A model generated the notes under the pieces. That model ran no database searches. It worked only from the letters and a program-made list of their open reading frames with translations, and was not told the DNA's origin. From assembly GCF_013373865.1 (NCBI RefSeq), contig NC_050474.1, positions 11,783,886 to 11,847,885 on the forward strand: a stretch of DNA of 64,000 nucleotides. The letters run 5' to 3'. Source of the stretch: Monomorium pharaonis (Eukaryota > Arthropoda > Insecta > Hymenoptera > Formicidae). The translations under genes and the position numbers were made by a program. Shown piece after piece: positions 63,838 to 64,000 of the stretch. The stretch's first letter is position 1, and each line of letters begins with the position of its first letter.

Positions 63838-64000
63838 GGGATATTATATTTATATAAATGTGAAATGTATACTTTACAAACACATACTGTGATTTTACTG
63901 TGATTTTAGTAACTATGTTTTGTTTGTTTGTAATGTATACCTACATACAAGCAGAGATGGGTAGCAGCAAATACTTTTGTCTTCAAATTACACATTCAAT

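Overview
The window is insect-like nuclear DNA. It is AT-rich, its genes carry spliceosomal introns, and there is one host gene (mitochondrial pyruvate carrier 1) in a very dense mass of DNA transposons. The mix of P-like, PIF/Harbinger, mariner and pogo-like elements with many foldback MITEs fits a hymenopteran, perhaps an ant. That placement is inference; no species marker is visible.

Region by region. 1-6,540: a P-like transposon with a THAP-domain transposase in nine exons whose frame closes perfectly (1,086 codons plus stop). Its ends are inverted arrays of a ~39-bp palindromic repeat. 6,540-13,400: a nest of short inverted-repeat elements, several inserted into one another with readable target duplications. 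13,519-33,801: MPC1, 103 codons in three exons. Intron 1 is GC-AG. Intron 2 is ~19.4 kb and holds a 5.5-kb element with CCCAG ends, a solo LTR, two large CACG-type microsatellite elements, a broken Harbinger nuclease, a TTAA-flanked piggyBac-like MITE, long foldbacks and a dead mariner. 34,406-38,552: a PIF/Harbinger transposon (TTA duplication) with both genes, a MADF/Myb-like ORF1 and a HARBI1-like nuclease on opposite strands, each carrying an inactivating lesion. 39,578-41,823: two elements flanked by TTAA. 43,050-44,484: a decayed pogo-like transposase.

44,740-60,660: a set of roughly concentric inverted repeats. Tc1-like ends at 45,420 and 60,660 enclose ends at 46,355/54,698. Those enclose ~1.05-kb arms at 47,570/53,253, whose loop is packed with MITEs up to four insertions deep. 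The same interval holds an intron-retaining CHTF18 (Ctf18 clamp-loader) pseudogene and a Penelope-like fragment. 60,660-64,000: more MITEs and AT-rich sequence without recognisable genes.

The only apparently functional host gene is MPC1. The only apparently intact transposase is the P-like one. Three signals look least described: a family of elements with CCCAG-type ends and variable 2-bp target duplications; a repeated unit in which a UUCG-type hairpin always abuts a long CA/CACG microsatellite; and the nested inverted repeats around 46-54 kb.
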